From GCA-2720865 sp047630275 (GTDB lineage Bacteria > Bdellovibrionota > Bacteriovoracia > Bacteriovoracales > Bacteriovoracaceae): DNA of 64,000 bases. The notes below the pieces were generated by a model that ran no database searches, was not told the DNA's origin, and saw nothing but the letters and a program-made list of their open reading frames with translations. This document shows, piece after piece, positions 41,071-49,746 of this stretch. Location of the stretch: positions 372,001 to 436,000 of the forward strand of contig JBLHVN010000002.1 of assembly GCA_047630275.1 (NCBI GenBank). The letters run 5' to 3'. Position 1 is the first letter of the stretch. Every line of letters begins with the position of its first letter. A program made the translations under genes and the position numbers.

Positions 41071-42381
41071 ATGAGAATAATTGCCGCCACCCTTGTCGTC
41101 TTCCTTAGCTTTCAGGCAAAGGCCAACTATGCTGAATTTTTTGGTACGGCCCCATCGACAAGCTCCATTGGAAACCAAGCCAACTCCGATGAATTTGACC
41201 CGGCTAATAATTATTATATCCCGGCCCTCATGGCCTTTAGCGATACTTTAACTTTTTCTACTTCGATAGCTTCAGTCAGCACTGACTTTGAACCTATTAC
41301 AAGTATTGTTACTAAAAATAGTACAAACTCTACAACAGGTACTGAAAGTGGTCCTGTCTCTACTGAATACCCAAGCTATCTAGGCAGCTCACTTCATGTC
41401 ACTCTTCCCATTGCAGTTGAAGGAGCAGGAACCGTTTCTTTCTCACTTTTTATGCCTCTTGGAAAAACCATGGAGACCAATTCCGGTGACGCTCACTTAC
41501 CAGAATATGTTATGTACCGTTCTCGTTATAGAAGAACCATGATCCATTTAAACTACGCTCATAAACTCAGCGATAATTTTGCTTTTTCCATAGGATCCCA
41601 TATTGGCTTTCAAGCGGGAGCGAACACAACCAATAATGTCTCCCTTAATGGAACAAGTTTTGGAACAAGCGCCGGATTAAAGACCGAAGTAAAGCCCTCA
41701 CTTGCTGCTATCGTATCGACTATTTATAGAAAGGATAATTGGTCCGCTGCCTTTACTTACCAGCAGGAAATGAAGAGTAACCTAGAGACTCAGGCCAATG
41801 GCGTTATCAACGACCCTACCTCCGCCCTCTTTCAAATTACGATTGAATCAATGATCTATTATGATCCGCATATCTTTCGCTTTGGCGGAGCTTTTGAAGT
41901 TGGAAATTTCACTTTCCTAGGAACCCTTGAGTATCAACTTTGGGAAAATTACAAAACACCCGTTATTAGAGTTAAAGATCGTGGCGGTGTTATCATAGCC
42001 AGTGATGACTTTGAAAAAGTTCAGCTTAGAAATGTTCCTGTTCCAAAGATTGGAACCACTCTAAAGCTAAATGATAACCTAACTCTTATGGCCGGACTCT
42101 CCTACAAGCCCACTCCCTTGAAAGGAAACTTTTCAGGTTCAGGAAACTCAATTGATAGTAATAGCCTAATCTTAACTGGAGGCGGAAGTATTTCGATGAA
42201 GTTCTTCGGTAAAGATTTAGACCTTAGCGCCGGTGCCCAATACCACAAGCTTGAAGAACTCAATGTAACTAAGACTCCAAATCAAGAAAATGGCTCGGCA
42301 GGAAGTAAGATAGGAGCTCCTGGCTACAAGGTTGGTGGTAGTGTCATCGCCGCAAGCGGAGGACTTCGTTTAAAGTTTTAA
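41071..42381 (+). CDS. FadL/OmpP1-like outer-membrane protein
   Basis: A 436-residue protein with signal peptide (about 1-18) and a 14-strand-type barrel pattern ending LRLKF. N-terminal hatch-like sequence and features such as FRFGGAFEVGNFTFLGTLEY and FGKDLDLSAGAQYHK fit the OmpP1/FadL/TodX family, which transports hydrophobic compounds across the outer membrane. It sits between rsmA and smpB, probably as part of the same transcript. The substrate cannot be read. Confidence 0.7.
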   Translation: MRIIAATLVVFLSFQAKANYAEFFGTAPSTSSIGNQANSDEFDPANNYYIPALMAFSDTLTFSTSIASVSTDFEPITSIVTKNSTNSTTGTESGPVSTEYPSYLGSSLHVTLPIAVEGAGTVSFSLFMPLGKTMETNSGDAHLPEYVMYRSRYRRTMIHLNYAHKLSDNFAFSIGSHIGFQAGANTTNNVSLNGTSFGTSAGLKTEVKPSLAAIVSTIYRKDNWSAAFTYQQEMKSNLETQANGVINDPTSALFQITIESMIYYDPHIFRFGGAFEVGNFTFLGTLEYQLWENYKTPVIRVKDRGGVIIASDDFEKVQLRNVPVPKIGTTLKLNDNLTLMAGLSYKPTPLKGNFSGSGNSIDSNSLILTGGGSISMKFFGKDLDLSAGAQYHKLEELNVTKTPNQENGSAGSKIGAPGYKVGGSVIAASGGLRLKF

Positions 42382-42382
42382 T

Positions 42383-42832
42383 ATGGGAAAGAAAATAATC
42401 GCAAAAAATAAACGTGCCAGCTACGACTACTTTCTAGAAGAAAAGTTTGAAGCTGGAATTTCTCTAGTTGGTACAGAGGTTAAGAGCCTGCGGGCAGGAA
42501 AAGTAAGCATTGCCGAAGCTTGGGTTGATATTGATAAGAACGGAGAGGCTTGGATTCAAAACATGACCATTCCTCACTATGAATTTGGTAATATTAACAA
42601 CCACCAAGAAACGAGAAAAAGAAAACTTCTCTTAAATAGAAAAGAAATTGAAAAACTACTCCATCAAGTAAAAGCACAAAAAATGACTATCGTTCCTACG
42701 ATTATTTACTTCAGAGGAAGTTTAGTAAAAATGGAAATTGCCCTAGGAAGAGGGAAAAAAGATTTTGATAAAAGAGCAGACAAAGCGAAAAAAGATGTTG
42801 AAAGAAAACTTCAACAACGAGACTACAGCTAG
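42383..42832 (+). CDS. smpB: SsrA-binding protein
   Basis: A 149-residue SmpB, the tmRNA partner that places it in the ribosomal A site. Family motifs: KNKRASYDYFLEEKFEAGI, LVGTEVKSLRAGKVSI, then ALGRGKKDFDKRADKAKKD and the basic C-terminal tail ending QRDYS, which enters the decoding centre. One base after the OMP stop. The tmRNA gene is about 24 kb away at 18104-18469. Confidence 0.97.
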   Translation: MGKKIIAKNKRASYDYFLEEKFEAGISLVGTEVKSLRAGKVSIAEAWVDIDKNGEAWIQNMTIPHYEFGNINNHQETRKRKLLLNRKEIEKLLHQVKAQKMTIVPTIIYFRGSLVKMEIALGRGKKDFDKRADKAKKDVERKLQQRDYS

Positions 42833-42841
42833 GAGTTCACT

Positions 42842-43825
42842 ATGCCATTTAGATTGATTCTCATCATTGCCCTTCTCCCTGGTATCCTCAAAGCGGAAAC
42901 TTCTCCAAAATGCCCCGGCCAGCAAGGCTATTATTATACAAATGACAAAAGTAAAAGAAATCCTCGAAAAGGAGGCTTTGTCTCTAATAGCGCAAACGTA
43001 GGGGATTATGTTTTTATCGCTCCTACTGCAGCAGTTTGCGGTAGTTCATCAGTCCTAAAATTCTCTCGGGTCTACGGCAATGCCATCATAAAAGATGAAG
43101 CTGAAGTAACAGAGAAGGCCAGGGTATATGGGAATGCTGTCGTCTCAGGCGAAGCTCAAATTGCAGGGGAGGCCAAAGTTAGTGGCAATGCTCAAATCAG
43201 TGGCTCTGCCGTTATCAAAGGAAGTGCTTGGGCAAAAGGTTATGTGAAAATTTCATCAGGAACAATAACTCAAGGCAGGCATTCAGCACCAAAGCCAAAG
43301 GCCGTAGCAGCTAGAGAGAAAGAGGAGTCGGCCCAAAGAAACAAGGCTCAACAAGCTCAAAACCAAAAGAAATTCTTAGCAGATGCAGAAAACTCTTTAA
43401 AATGGATCATGAATGACCTTGGTCAAGGCTGGTTTGGCGAAGATAAGCAAAAAGGTTTTTACCGTAGTTTTAAGTTTACTAAATCAACGATCAAACCTCC
43501 TTGCGGATTTTACCTAAGACTTACTAAAGAACAAAAAACTCTAGACTCTCATTGTAATAGAACCAAAAGAGTAAAAAGAAAAAGATGGACGCCTAAAGGC
43601 GGAGACTACAAATTAGTAAAGAATTGCAAGAAGGAATATGACAATCAAGGGGAGAAGTTCTTTGACCTTAGAAAACTAAGCCTCCTAAAACATACAGACT
43701 TTTCAAATAACAGAACATATCTTCATTTTAATTCATTCTATTTTTATGTAGGAAATGCCAATAGTATTGATAAGTCGATAAAGAACATTAAGGAACACGC
43801 TAGAAAGTACTGCGGTCTTAAATGA
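42842..43825 (+). CDS. Secreted protein with left-handed beta-helix repeats
   Basis: A 327-residue exported protein. After the signal peptide (about 1-19), residues about 50-150 are a run of hexapeptide-like turns (VYGNAIIKDEAEVTEKARVY, GNAVVSG, GNAQISG, GSAVIKG) that make a left-handed or similar beta-helix. A charged Ala/Lys linker (about 155-180) and a C-terminal Cys-containing domain (about 185-327; CGFYL, DSHCN, KNCKKE, KYCGLK) follow. No acyltransferase site is evident, so the helix is likely structural. Starts 9 bases after smpB. Confidence 0.7.
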   Translation: MPFRLILIIALLPGILKAETSPKCPGQQGYYYTNDKSKRNPRKGGFVSNSANVGDYVFIAPTAAVCGSSSVLKFSRVYGNAIIKDEAEVTEKARVYGNAVVSGEAQIAGEAKVSGNAQISGSAVIKGSAWAKGYVKISSGTITQGRHSAPKPKAVAAREKEESAQRNKAQQAQNQKKFLADAENSLKWIMNDLGQGWFGEDKQKGFYRSFKFTKSTIKPPCGFYLRLTKEQKTLDSHCNRTKRVKRKRWTPKGGDYKLVKNCKKEYDNQGEKFFDLRKLSLLKHTDFSNNRTYLHFNSFYFYVGNANSIDKSIKNIKEHARKYCGLK

Positions 43826-43829
43826 ATAA

Positions 43830-43849
43830 CTCCCTACAGAGGTAGGGAG
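43830..43849. terminator. Hairpin between convergent genes
   Basis: CTCCCTAC-AGAG-GTAGGGAG is a perfect 8-bp stem. It overlaps the last codons of the minus-strand lipoprotein gene and has only weak T-runs, so termination may be factor dependent. Confidence 0.55.
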
Positions 43850-44031
43850 CCCTTAATAAAGTAATGAGATGAGACCTTTCTATTTAACTTCTGCTTCTTT
43901 TGGGCCAACTCTTGAGCTTTTCTTAAATCCGAAGAAATATATTTCTCCCGAAGTGACTCACTGCTAGAGCATCCAGCTCCTACAATTAAGATTCCCACTA
44001 AGACTATAATTTTCATAATCGATGCGTTCAT
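43834..44031 (-). CDS. Small lipoprotein
   Basis: A 65-residue lipoprotein. The open frame extends further, but GAGGAGG lies six bases before the ATG at 44031, so that start is preferred. Lipobox VGAGC (Cys21), then SSSESLREKYISSDLRKAQE, a short charged helix. No family is recognised. Confidence 0.6.
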   Translation of the reverse strand: MNASIMKIIVLVGILIVGAGCSSSESLREKYISSDLRKAQELAQKKQKLNRKVSSHYFIKGSLPL

Positions 44032-44258
44032 AAGAAACCTCCTCGTTCCTTTAAAACCCCACAAGAAAATCATATCTAGGAATGTTAATTTGGGTCAAAA
44101 TTTGAAGCTTTCTTAGTAATATCCATAACATAAATAGATAGTTGCACCACTCAAGTTACTGAATTCACGCAAATAACGCAAAGAGTCCACGAATCACCTA
44201 TGTAATTATTCGTAAATACCTAAAAAAAGGCAATTTTCAAAATAAAAAGATCTTAAAA

Positions 44259-45188
44259 TCAAGAAACCCAATGAAAGACGGCGTATCCATAGCTGCTAAG
44301 GAAGATTAGCCCTGAGAGCTTTCCAAAGTTCTTTTTGATCAACGGCAAGAGCATTAAATAAAGTGCCGCTCCTCCGATCAAATAGAGCTCCACATGGAAG
44401 GTTTGCTTAATCTCGATGTTGTAAAATCCTAGTGAGCCTAGAACAAAGGCGACATTGAAGATATTCGACCCGATAATATTACCGGTGATCAGCTCAGTAT
44501 CCTTCTTTTTAATGCAAGCAATCAAAGCCGTAACTAGCTCAGGAAAACTAGTTCCAAAAGCTATAAAGATAGCTGAGATAATATAAGAGCTAACCCCTAA
44601 GAGTTCACCTATCTTTGTCCCACTTAGAACCAGAAGCTCCCCTCCAGCATAAAGAAGAGTAAATCCTAAGATGAGCTTCCCTACCGTCATTAAACCAATC
44701 CTCTCAGGAGGCTCATCATAAGGAGAAGGATCAGTCTTTCCTTTCTTCATTTCTTGAAAGGTTTGATAAAGATAAAGAAAGAAGAAGAAGCTAAATACTC
44801 CAAGCGTTAAAAGATTAAGCTTCCCATAACTTAACACTCCCACAAGGGCCAAGGTTAAGAATATATGAATAAGGAATTGAATCTTAATTTCTCTTTTTTG
44901 CACGACCAAAGTCGTGATAATTCCTGAAACCCCAAGGATTAAAAAGAGGTTGGCGATATTAGAGCCTACAATATTTCCAAGAGCAATCTCAGGATGGCCC
45001 CTATAACTGGCCAGCTGACTAACAAAGAACTCAGGAAGAGAAGTTCCAAACCCTACAATAAGAAGCCCTATTACTAATGGTGAGAGGCCAAAGTAGAAAC
45101 CTATCTTCTCAGCACCATCTAAAGCAAACTCAGCTCCAAAATAGAGGATTCCAATAGCGAGAACTAAAAGCAATACTTGTACGAGCAT
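44259..45188 (-). CDS. CaCA-family sodium/calcium antiporter (YrbG-like)
   Basis: A 309-residue membrane protein with ten helices in two inverted halves. The alpha-repeats are unmistakable: GFGTSLPEFFVSQLASYRGH with GNIVGSNIANLF in the first, and AFGTSFPELVTALIACIKKK with GNIIGSNIFNVAF in the second. It exchanges Ca2+ or K+ for Na+ or H+ across the inner membrane. Family size is normal (YrbG about 325). Confidence 0.93.
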   Translation of the reverse strand: MLVQVLLLVLAIGILYFGAEFALDGAEKIGFYFGLSPLVIGLLIVGFGTSLPEFFVSQLASYRGHPEIALGNIVGSNIANLFLILGVSGIITTLVVQKREIKIQFLIHIFLTLALVGVLSYGKLNLLTLGVFSFFFFLYLYQTFQEMKKGKTDPSPYDEPPERIGLMTVGKLILGFTLLYAGGELLVLSGTKIGELLGVSSYIISAIFIAFGTSFPELVTALIACIKKKDTELITGNIIGSNIFNVAFVLGSLGFYNIEIKQTFHVELYLIGGAALYLMLLPLIKKNFGKLSGLIFLSSYGYAVFHWVS

Positions 45189-45239
45189 AATTTTAAACCA
45201 TATAATTAGAGATACATAATCTTAGCTTAAAGGCCTTAA

Positions 45240-45698
45240 ATGAGAAAGTTCTTCGACAAAATGGGTTTATCCAAATTTAGAAACAACAGCACTGTCTTCT
45301 TTATATTTACCGATATTTGGACTTTTTTCTATATCTACAAAAAGTTCACGAACAAAGAAAGACTAGATCAACTCATTGCAATTGCCGCCAAACAGCAAGG
45401 CATTGATAGTGCACACTTAGAAGGCCTTTATACTCTCATGACTCAAAGTCTAATCATGCTCTTGGCCCTAGCCTCTATCATCCATATTGTTAATTATGTT
45501 CTCTATAATAAAAATAAGAAAGCTGCTATCGCATATCTAAAGCTCTATGCATGGTCAGCCGCTTTCCTATTACCACTCTGGGGATTTTCTGTATTTTCTG
45601 AATCTCCCCCAGCAGCGATTATCTTCATTGCACTAGGAGGACTGATGGCCTTCAATGCTATGGGGCTTAGGGTTTTTCCGTATCAAGAGAAAAGTTAG
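45240..45698 (+). CDS. Hypothetical four-TM-type membrane protein
   Basis: A 152-residue protein. It has an amphipathic N-terminus (FDKMGLSKFRNNSTVF), a first helix (about 18-33), a charged loop (about 35-60), and three further helices (about 66-87, 95-118, 123-145). No family is recognised. Its end overlaps the convergent 321-residue gene by 32 bases. Confidence 0.6.
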   Translation: MRKFFDKMGLSKFRNNSTVFFIFTDIWTFFYIYKKFTNKERLDQLIAIAAKQQGIDSAHLEGLYTLMTQSLIMLLALASIIHIVNYVLYNKNKKAAIAYLKLYAWSAAFLLPLWGFSVFSESPPAAIIFIALGGLMAFNAMGLRVFPYQEKS

Positions 45699-46632
45699 GC
45701 ACAAGAAAGTTTGTCTCTTTAGGCCTTGTCCAATTAGGTAGGTCTCTTGCCTTACCACTTAGAGACTGCATGCCAGATAGGGCCAGCATAAATGAATCAA
45801 AGGCATGTGGATTCTTTATCAATACTTCAAAATCATGATCGTACAGAAAAAGATTAGCTTCTTTCTCAATTTTTTGAATAAGGTCAATTCTTGTCTCTAT
45901 TCCTAATTCAATATCGTTAAAGTTTTGAATATGTTTTTTCTTAATGATTCCTGATCTTAAAAGTTCAATTAAGATAATTGGTCCAAATGATTCATACAGT
46001 TTTAAATCGTTTGGAAAATGCCTTCTTAAATAACTAAAGCGAGAGAGTATCATTAGGCTAGTATTGCCAAATGAGTCATAACTAGAATTAAAGAGGTCTA
46101 AGAGTTGATCATAATAAAAATTCCAGACCCATAAGTCTATGGGTCTATTCCAATAAGGAAGGTAACCCTTTTTTAATCTTCTTTTAAAGGACCTGCTTAA
46201 TATATGTTCGTGAGACTCTTTATGAAAGATATCTCTTGAGTAGTCTATTTCATCATGGCTGTTTCTTTTTTGCTCATACCGTTTAGGGTTTTCATCCGCT
46301 AGCCTCTGGTCTTCCTTAATCAATTCAGAAATAAGATCATTAATATTCTTAACTTCTTCAACTTCACAGTTGGTGATTCCAGGACAATCTAAAGAGCAAG
46401 GATGACAGGCTGGTTCACTCAAAGGAAAATCAACAACAAGATCTTTTACTTCGAACTTTTCAATCCAATTTCTTACGATATCTTCTCGGTCAATTCCAGA
46501 TTCATCTTTTAATTGAAGAAGTGACTTCAAGGCCCATCTTCCATGCTCGGGAAAATATTCTAAGAGGCAAAAAAAGAATTTATCTTTTCTGCCACCTTTC
46601 ATACTCATGCCAGCAATCTTTTGATTTGCCAT
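45667..46632 (-). CDS. Hypothetical protein, possibly RNase H-like (DUF429-like)
   Basis: A 321-residue soluble protein. It starts with a glycine-rich strand (IAGMSMKGGRKDKFFFCLLE) and has VVDFPLSEPACHPCSLDCPG and TNC, a strand-Asp motif followed by four closely spaced cysteines. Near the end AFDSFMLALSGM could supply the second acidic residue. The pattern recalls DUF429, a predicted RNase H-fold family, but the match is partial. The cysteines may bind zinc. It lies 18 bases after the GHMP kinase gene. Confidence 0.5.
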   Translation of the reverse strand: MANQKIAGMSMKGGRKDKFFFCLLEYFPEHGRWALKSLLQLKDESGIDREDIVRNWIEKFEVKDLVVDFPLSEPACHPCSLDCPGITNCEVEEVKNINDLISELIKEDQRLADENPKRYEQKRNSHDEIDYSRDIFHKESHEHILSRSFKRRLKKGYLPYWNRPIDLWVWNFYYDQLLDLFNSSYDSFGNTSLMILSRFSYLRRHFPNDLKLYESFGPIILIELLRSGIIKKKHIQNFNDIELGIETRIDLIQKIEKEANLFLYDHDFEVLIKNPHAFDSFMLALSGMQSLSGKARDLPNWTRPKETNFLVPNFSLDTEKP

Positions 46633-46650
46633 AGGTTTAAAATGGGTTCG

Positions 46651-47661
46651 CTAAAGGGGGGATTCGATATGAAACTCTAGTTTCCTCATGCCCGCTTCTA
46701 AAATAGATTTAGAAACTAAGTCTGAACTAGCAGGATCATGGATCAATAAAAAGCACCCACCGCCTCCGGCACCACAAATCTTCATACCAAGATTTGGAAC
46801 CGTCTCCTTAAGATTATTATACAGTGATTTCATAGAAGGAGTCACAATTCCTGGAAATTGATTCTTTCTAATTTCCCCTTCTTCACTAATTTTTTTAAGA
46901 AGAAGCGGGTAATCCCCTGCTTTTAAGGCCTGATAGGCTTGTTGGCTAATCTTTGAAATTTCTTGTAATCCTGAACGCATTTCATAGTTTTTATCAAAGA
47001 AGCCTTTATATACTTCCCAATTATTCATTCCTGAATGGCGTTGCTCTCCACTATAGACAAGAGTAATTGACTCTTCGAGGGCCTGTTTCAATTTTGTTGA
47101 AAAAAGCTGCTCTACCTTAATCGAATCAACACTAGGGTGAAGGGCCAGGACTCCTCCATGGAGAGCTGGATAATAATCTTGATAACCAGCAGGTCCACTA
47201 TCTAAGATTCTTGACTCAATACCATTAACTACTTTTATGGCCTGCTCTTTATCAAGTTTAACGTCAAAGAATTCGCAAAGGGCTGAATAAAAGCTGACCC
47301 CCATTGCTGATGAGCCACCAAGGCCTGCTCCCGCGGGGGATCCAGACTCTAACTCAATTCGAATTCCTGTTTTGATATTAAAATAGGCTAAGACTTGGCA
47401 GAGAAACTTTAAGGGTCCAAAAGTATCACCATTCAGATTCTCTTCAGTAAATGATGCAAGAGAAAACTTATTTTCACTCTCATAGTCTTTAGAAATAAAA
47501 TGGATATAGTCTTCTTCAATCTTTGTGAGTTTAACATTCGCCATTAAAGAAGTGGCGACGTTCATTGTTACGACATCTTTTAGAATAAGGTTAATAGGGC
47601 TTAAATCTAGGGTTCCCCCTACAAGGTCAACTCTAACAGAGCCATTAACTTCAACTGTCAC
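46651..47661 (-). CDS. GHMP-family small-molecule kinase
   Basis: A 336-residue GHMP kinase. The phosphate loop is GSPAGAGLGGSSAMGVSF, and the third motif is MKICGAGGGGCFLLIH near the end. The N-terminus VRVDLVGGTLDLSPI is the sugar-kinase type (heptose-7-phosphate or galactose-like). The open frame extends seven codons upstream to a TTG, but GAGGA six bases before GTG 47661 fixes the start there. This GTG shares its first base with the hpt stop (TAGTG). The substrate is uncertain: HddA-like heptose kinase or a mevalonate-type kinase are options. Confidence 0.85.
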   Translation of the reverse strand: MTVEVNGSVRVDLVGGTLDLSPINLILKDVVTMNVATSLMANVKLTKIEEDYIHFISKDYESENKFSLASFTEENLNGDTFGPLKFLCQVLAYFNIKTGIRIELESGSPAGAGLGGSSAMGVSFYSALCEFFDVKLDKEQAIKVVNGIESRILDSGPAGYQDYYPALHGGVLALHPSVDSIKVEQLFSTKLKQALEESITLVYSGEQRHSGMNNWEVYKGFFDKNYEMRSGLQEISKISQQAYQALKAGDYPLLLKKISEEGEIRKNQFPGIVTPSMKSLYNNLKETVPNLGMKICGAGGGGCFLLIHDPASSDLVSKSILEAGMRKLEFHIESPL

Positions 47662-48185
47662 TAGCTTTCCTCTTCTGACCAAATTCCAACATAGGGAAGC
47701 TCTCTGTAGCGACCAGCATAATCAAGACCATAACCGATAACAAAATGATCTTCGATTTCAAAAGCTAAGTAATCAATCTTAACTTTATGAACTAACCTGG
47801 CCGGCTTAAAAAGAAACGAACAAACCTTAACAGACTTTGCTTTTCTACCTGAGAGGAGTTCTTGAAGGGCCTTAATTGTATTGCCTGTATCAACGATATC
47901 TTCAACAAGAAGAACATGTTTTCCTGAGATGTCTTTTCTTAGATCTAAATGAATCTTAACATTTCCTGATGATTCCGTTCCATCTCCATAAGAAGAAGCT
48001 CCGAGAAATTCCATCTTAACAGGAAGGTCTAATTTTCTTACAAGATCGGCCATAAAAATAAAGGAGCCATTTAAGACACCTACGACGATGACTTCTTCTC
48101 CCGCATAATCTTTAGAGATTTCAGCTCCAAGCTCAGCAATTCTTTTTTGGATCTTTTCTTCAGATAGGTATTCATTAATGGCCAT
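47661..48185 (-). CDS. hpt: Hypoxanthine phosphoribosyltransferase
   Basis: A 174-residue type I phosphoribosyltransferase. The PRPP loop is LLVEDIVDTGNTIKAL. GVLNGSFIFMADL and EFLGASSYGDGTESSGNVKI (flexible loop) are typical, and the end has FVIGYGLDYAGRYRELPYVG, the Hpt purine-binding region. It makes IMP and GMP from hypoxanthine and guanine plus PRPP (purine salvage). Coupled to the kinase gene by a one-base overlap. Confidence 0.95.
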   Translation of the reverse strand: MAINEYLSEEKIQKRIAELGAEISKDYAGEEVIVVGVLNGSFIFMADLVRKLDLPVKMEFLGASSYGDGTESSGNVKIHLDLRKDISGKHVLLVEDIVDTGNTIKALQELLSGRKAKSVKVCSFLFKPARLVHKVKIDYLAFEIEDHFVIGYGLDYAGRYRELPYVGIWSEEES

Positions 48186-48261
48186 AACAGCCTCCCGGAT
48201 TTTGTCCTTAATTGAGACTGTTAGGAATATAGCATAAAAGACTGATTTTCAAGGATAGTCT

Positions 48262-48891
48262 CTAAATGCTGGTTTCAGTTGGTTCAGAGGTAGTTTTTCT
48301 ATAACGAATCAGCTCTTCCTCTTCATGATACTCAAAGTGATTACCACACCTAGCTTCATAAAGATCTGTTTCGCCCACAAGAACTTGAGCGTCGTCTTCG
48401 ACGTTCTTTCTAAAAGTTTTAGTAGCAGGGCCACCACAAACAGTACAAATTGCCTGCACCTTATCCACTCTATCGGCCACGGCCATTAAGTGTGGGATAG
48501 GACCAAAAGGAACGCCCCTATAGTCTTGATCAAGTCCGGCTAGGATAACTCTAATACCTCTGCGTACTAATTTTTTTACAACTGGGATGATATCTTCGTT
48601 GAAGAACTGAACTTCATCAATAGCGACAACTCTTGTTGAATCATAGAGATGCTCAAGGATATCTGAAGAACATTCAATTGGCTGAGCTTCAATACTCTGA
48701 GCAGAATGGCTTACTACATTTTCATCATGATAACGGTTATCAATCATGGGCTTAAAGATCTGAACTCTCTGTCTTGCAATTTGAGCTCTCTTTACTCTAC
48801 GGATCAACTCTTCTGTTTTTCCAGAAAACATAGGTCCGCAAACTACTTCAATATGTCCATAAAGACTTGGTGCTAAGGCAAATGGAGACAC
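48262..48891 (-). CDS. tdk: Thymidine kinase
   Basis: A 209-residue type II thymidine kinase. P-loop GPMFSGKTEEL near the start, Walker B VVAIDEVQFF, LAGLDQDYRGVPFGPIPHL, and a zinc ribbon with CTVCGG and later ARCGNH (the second pair being C and H-rich). It phosphorylates thymidine from breakdown products. GTG start after a GAGGGGG ribosome binding site. It lies beside hpt, a small nucleotide-salvage cluster in the same direction. Confidence 0.95.
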   Translation of the reverse strand: MSPFALAPSLYGHIEVVCGPMFSGKTEELIRRVKRAQIARQRVQIFKPMIDNRYHDENVVSHSAQSIEAQPIECSSDILEHLYDSTRVVAIDEVQFFNEDIIPVVKKLVRRGIRVILAGLDQDYRGVPFGPIPHLMAVADRVDKVQAICTVCGGPATKTFRKNVEDDAQVLVGETDLYEARCGNHFEYHEEEELIRYRKTTSEPTETSI

Positions 48892-48961
48892 GTTACCCCC
48901 TCGTAAAATATTATATTAGTGTCCGAATTTTTTTATGTGTGCTTAGGCAGTTTGGCCGCTT

Positions 48962-48988
48962 GGTGGCCTATAGTAAATGCTGGCCGCC
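48962..48988. promoter_or_regulatory. GC-rich hairpin in the tdk upstream region
   Basis: GGTGGCC (48962-48968) can pair with GGCCGCC (48982-48988; one G-U) around a 13-nt loop, in an otherwise AT-rich spacer. It lies 71 bp upstream of the tdk start and downstream of the Yip1 gene. No T-tract follows in either direction, so a leader structure is as likely as a terminator. Confidence 0.35.
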
Positions 48989-49047
48989 GGAAAAATTACC
49001 TAATTTCATTAACTTAAAGATTTTTAAATTCTTAATATTTTCTGACT

Positions 49048-49746
49048 TTATAAAGAGATCACAACCATGAGAACCATGACAAGAAGCAATATAAAAGTAA
49101 AACCTAGGAATATCACCGGTGAGACTAGGATTACGAGGCTTTGGATATGTGAGAACTTAAAATTGTTCTTCAGCCCGGCGTAGAGGTAAAAAAGCATCCC
49201 AATCCCTTGGGCCATAGAACCAAATACCGGCAAGATGAGAAAAGTATAACTAACTAAAGAATGGTTAATGACCTGATTAGTCTTTTGATCCACCCTCTCT
49301 TCTACTTCAAACAAGTCGGCAAAGAACTTGATAAAACTTCCCCAAAGCCTTGTATAAAACCAAATAAAAAGAGGGAAAAAAACAATCTGTAAAAGAATAC
49401 CCCAAAAGACGAGGCTCTTTCCTTGGCTATGAAAGTTAGGAATCAACAGGGCCGTTAGACCTTCTTCTTCTCCATGAACCATTGAAAACGCTTGGTAACC
49501 GAGGTGAATGGCAAAGAGGGAGTAAATTCCTTGTATGACTATGAAGATCCAAGAGATGCTCATGGCCTCAACAAAGTGCAGTTCAGAATCATCAGCTTCA
49601 CTCATTCCAGTGGAGATATTTTCTACCAATTGAAAGTGGCGGTGTTCTTTTATATCAATTTGATGATCAGATACGGCACTTAAAAGCGTATGTGTTTTAA
49701 AAGGATGTAAAAATGCGTAAATATAATTTGAAAGTAAATTGATCAT
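49048..49746 (-). CDS. Yip1-domain membrane protein
   Basis: A 232-residue integral membrane protein. A soluble start (about 1-50) is followed by five helices in the Yip1 arrangement: AMSISWIFIVIQGIYSLFAI, then a loop, SLVFWGILLQIVFFPLFIWF, VSYTFLILPVFGSMAQGIGM, and two more. Yip1 proteins in bacteria are of unknown function and often sit beside ABC-2 exporters. Here the ATG overlaps the stop of the DUF4340 gene by one base, so it is the last gene of the ABC operon. Confidence 0.75.
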   Translation of the reverse strand: MINLLSNYIYAFLHPFKTHTLLSAVSDHQIDIKEHRHFQLVENISTGMSEADDSELHFVEAMSISWIFIVIQGIYSLFAIHLGYQAFSMVHGEEEGLTALLIPNFHSQGKSLVFWGILLQIVFFPLFIWFYTRLWGSFIKFFADLFEVEERVDQKTNQVINHSLVSYTFLILPVFGSMAQGIGMLFYLYAGLKNNFKFSHIQSLVILVSPVIFLGFTFILLLVMVLMVVISL

